Of a DNA stretch of 46,239 nt, positions 46,063 through 46,239 are shown in pieces (within the stretch, counting starts at the first letter, position 1; each line of letters begins with the position of its first letter). Source of the stretch: Lachnospiraceae bacterium (GTDB lineage: Bacteria; Bacillota; Clostridia; Lachnospirales; Lachnospiraceae); assembly GCA_017625255.1 (NCBI GenBank), contig JAGALK010000056.1, positions 1 to 46,239 on the forward strand. The letters run 5' to 3'. Under the pieces are notes generated by a model. It saw nothing but the letters and a program-made list of their open reading frames with translations, ran no database searches and had not been told where the DNA came from. The translations under genes and the position numbers were made by a program.

Positions 46063-46239
46063 GATAAATGCTATTCCATTTTTCGCTTAATCAGACATAA
46101 CATTCACAACCTCCCATGTATCATTCCCACAATGTAGATTGCATATAGGGTAGGTATAGGTGTGGACAGATTCCGTTGTACGGGTGTAAGATTTGCTAAA
46201 TATTCTTATGACAGATATTGGTAACGGATGCGTCGGCTC

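Overview
The window reads as a chromosomal segment of a low-GC, spore-forming, anaerobic Firmicute, most likely a Lachnospiraceae-type gut Clostridium. Evidence: a class III anaerobic ribonucleotide reductase, sporulation genes (CwlD, SpmB), a Clostridia-type 2[4Fe-4S] ferredoxin, a Lachnospiraceae-style PDDEXK/Rpn nuclease family, AgrC/LytTR-type regulation and strong Shine-Dalgarno (SD) sequences throughout. Most genes lie on the minus strand.

Layout. 1-1.55 kb: tail of a plus-strand gene, then a truncated PDDEXK-transposase-like gene and an intact Rpn-family nuclease gene that share a ~130-bp duplicated leader. 1.6-8.7 kb: complete F1Fo ATP synthase operon (atpZ-like, atpI, atpBEFHAGDC), whose c-subunit has a Na+-binding signature. 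8.8-11.6 kb: Sua5, LMW-PTP-like protein, upp and dCMP deaminase-like gene. This order resembles the B. subtilis ywlC-ywlE-upp-atp region, but the phosphatase has lost its catalytic residues. 11.6-14.9 kb: GH18/SH3 protein, CwlD amidase and PHP phosphatase. 15-17.3 kb: a divergent Ser/Thr kinase fused to a MinD-like module, overlapped by a second MinD-like gene. 17.4-19.4 kb: MecA, a DUF1858 protein, ferredoxin and GNAT. 19.4-25.9 kb: a low-GC secretion island with a BspA-type LRR protein, a subtilase with a phospholipase-C-like C-terminal domain, a LytTR regulator and an AgrC-like kinase. Both promoter regions of this island carry the same ~41-bp box. 25.9-37.2 kb: MerR, dnaB, rplI, gdpP, nrdD, rpsR-ssb-rpsF, DUF951, sirtuin, cyclophilin and a CNNM-type protein. 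37.4 kb: tRNA-fMet. 37.6-43.2 kb: AraC regulator divergent from a MATE pump, S1-domain protein, PAP2 phosphatase, CysK-like enzyme and SpmB. 43.3-45.5 kb: polar amino-acid ABC importer. 45.6-46.2 kb: no protein gene, but a ~400-bp imperfect palindrome plus further hairpins. Three of its arm mismatches would be G-U pairs in a minus-strand RNA.

The main leads are the large structured non-coding element at the right end, the LytTR-boxed subtilase/AgrC-like island with a homopolymer frameshift at the 5' end of the kinase, the apparently dead phosphatase in the YwlE position, the kinase/MinD pair with unusual start regions, and the shared leader of the Rpn-type genes. Promoter and terminator calls were made by eye from hexamers, spacing and hairpins. 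No similarity search or folding program was run.
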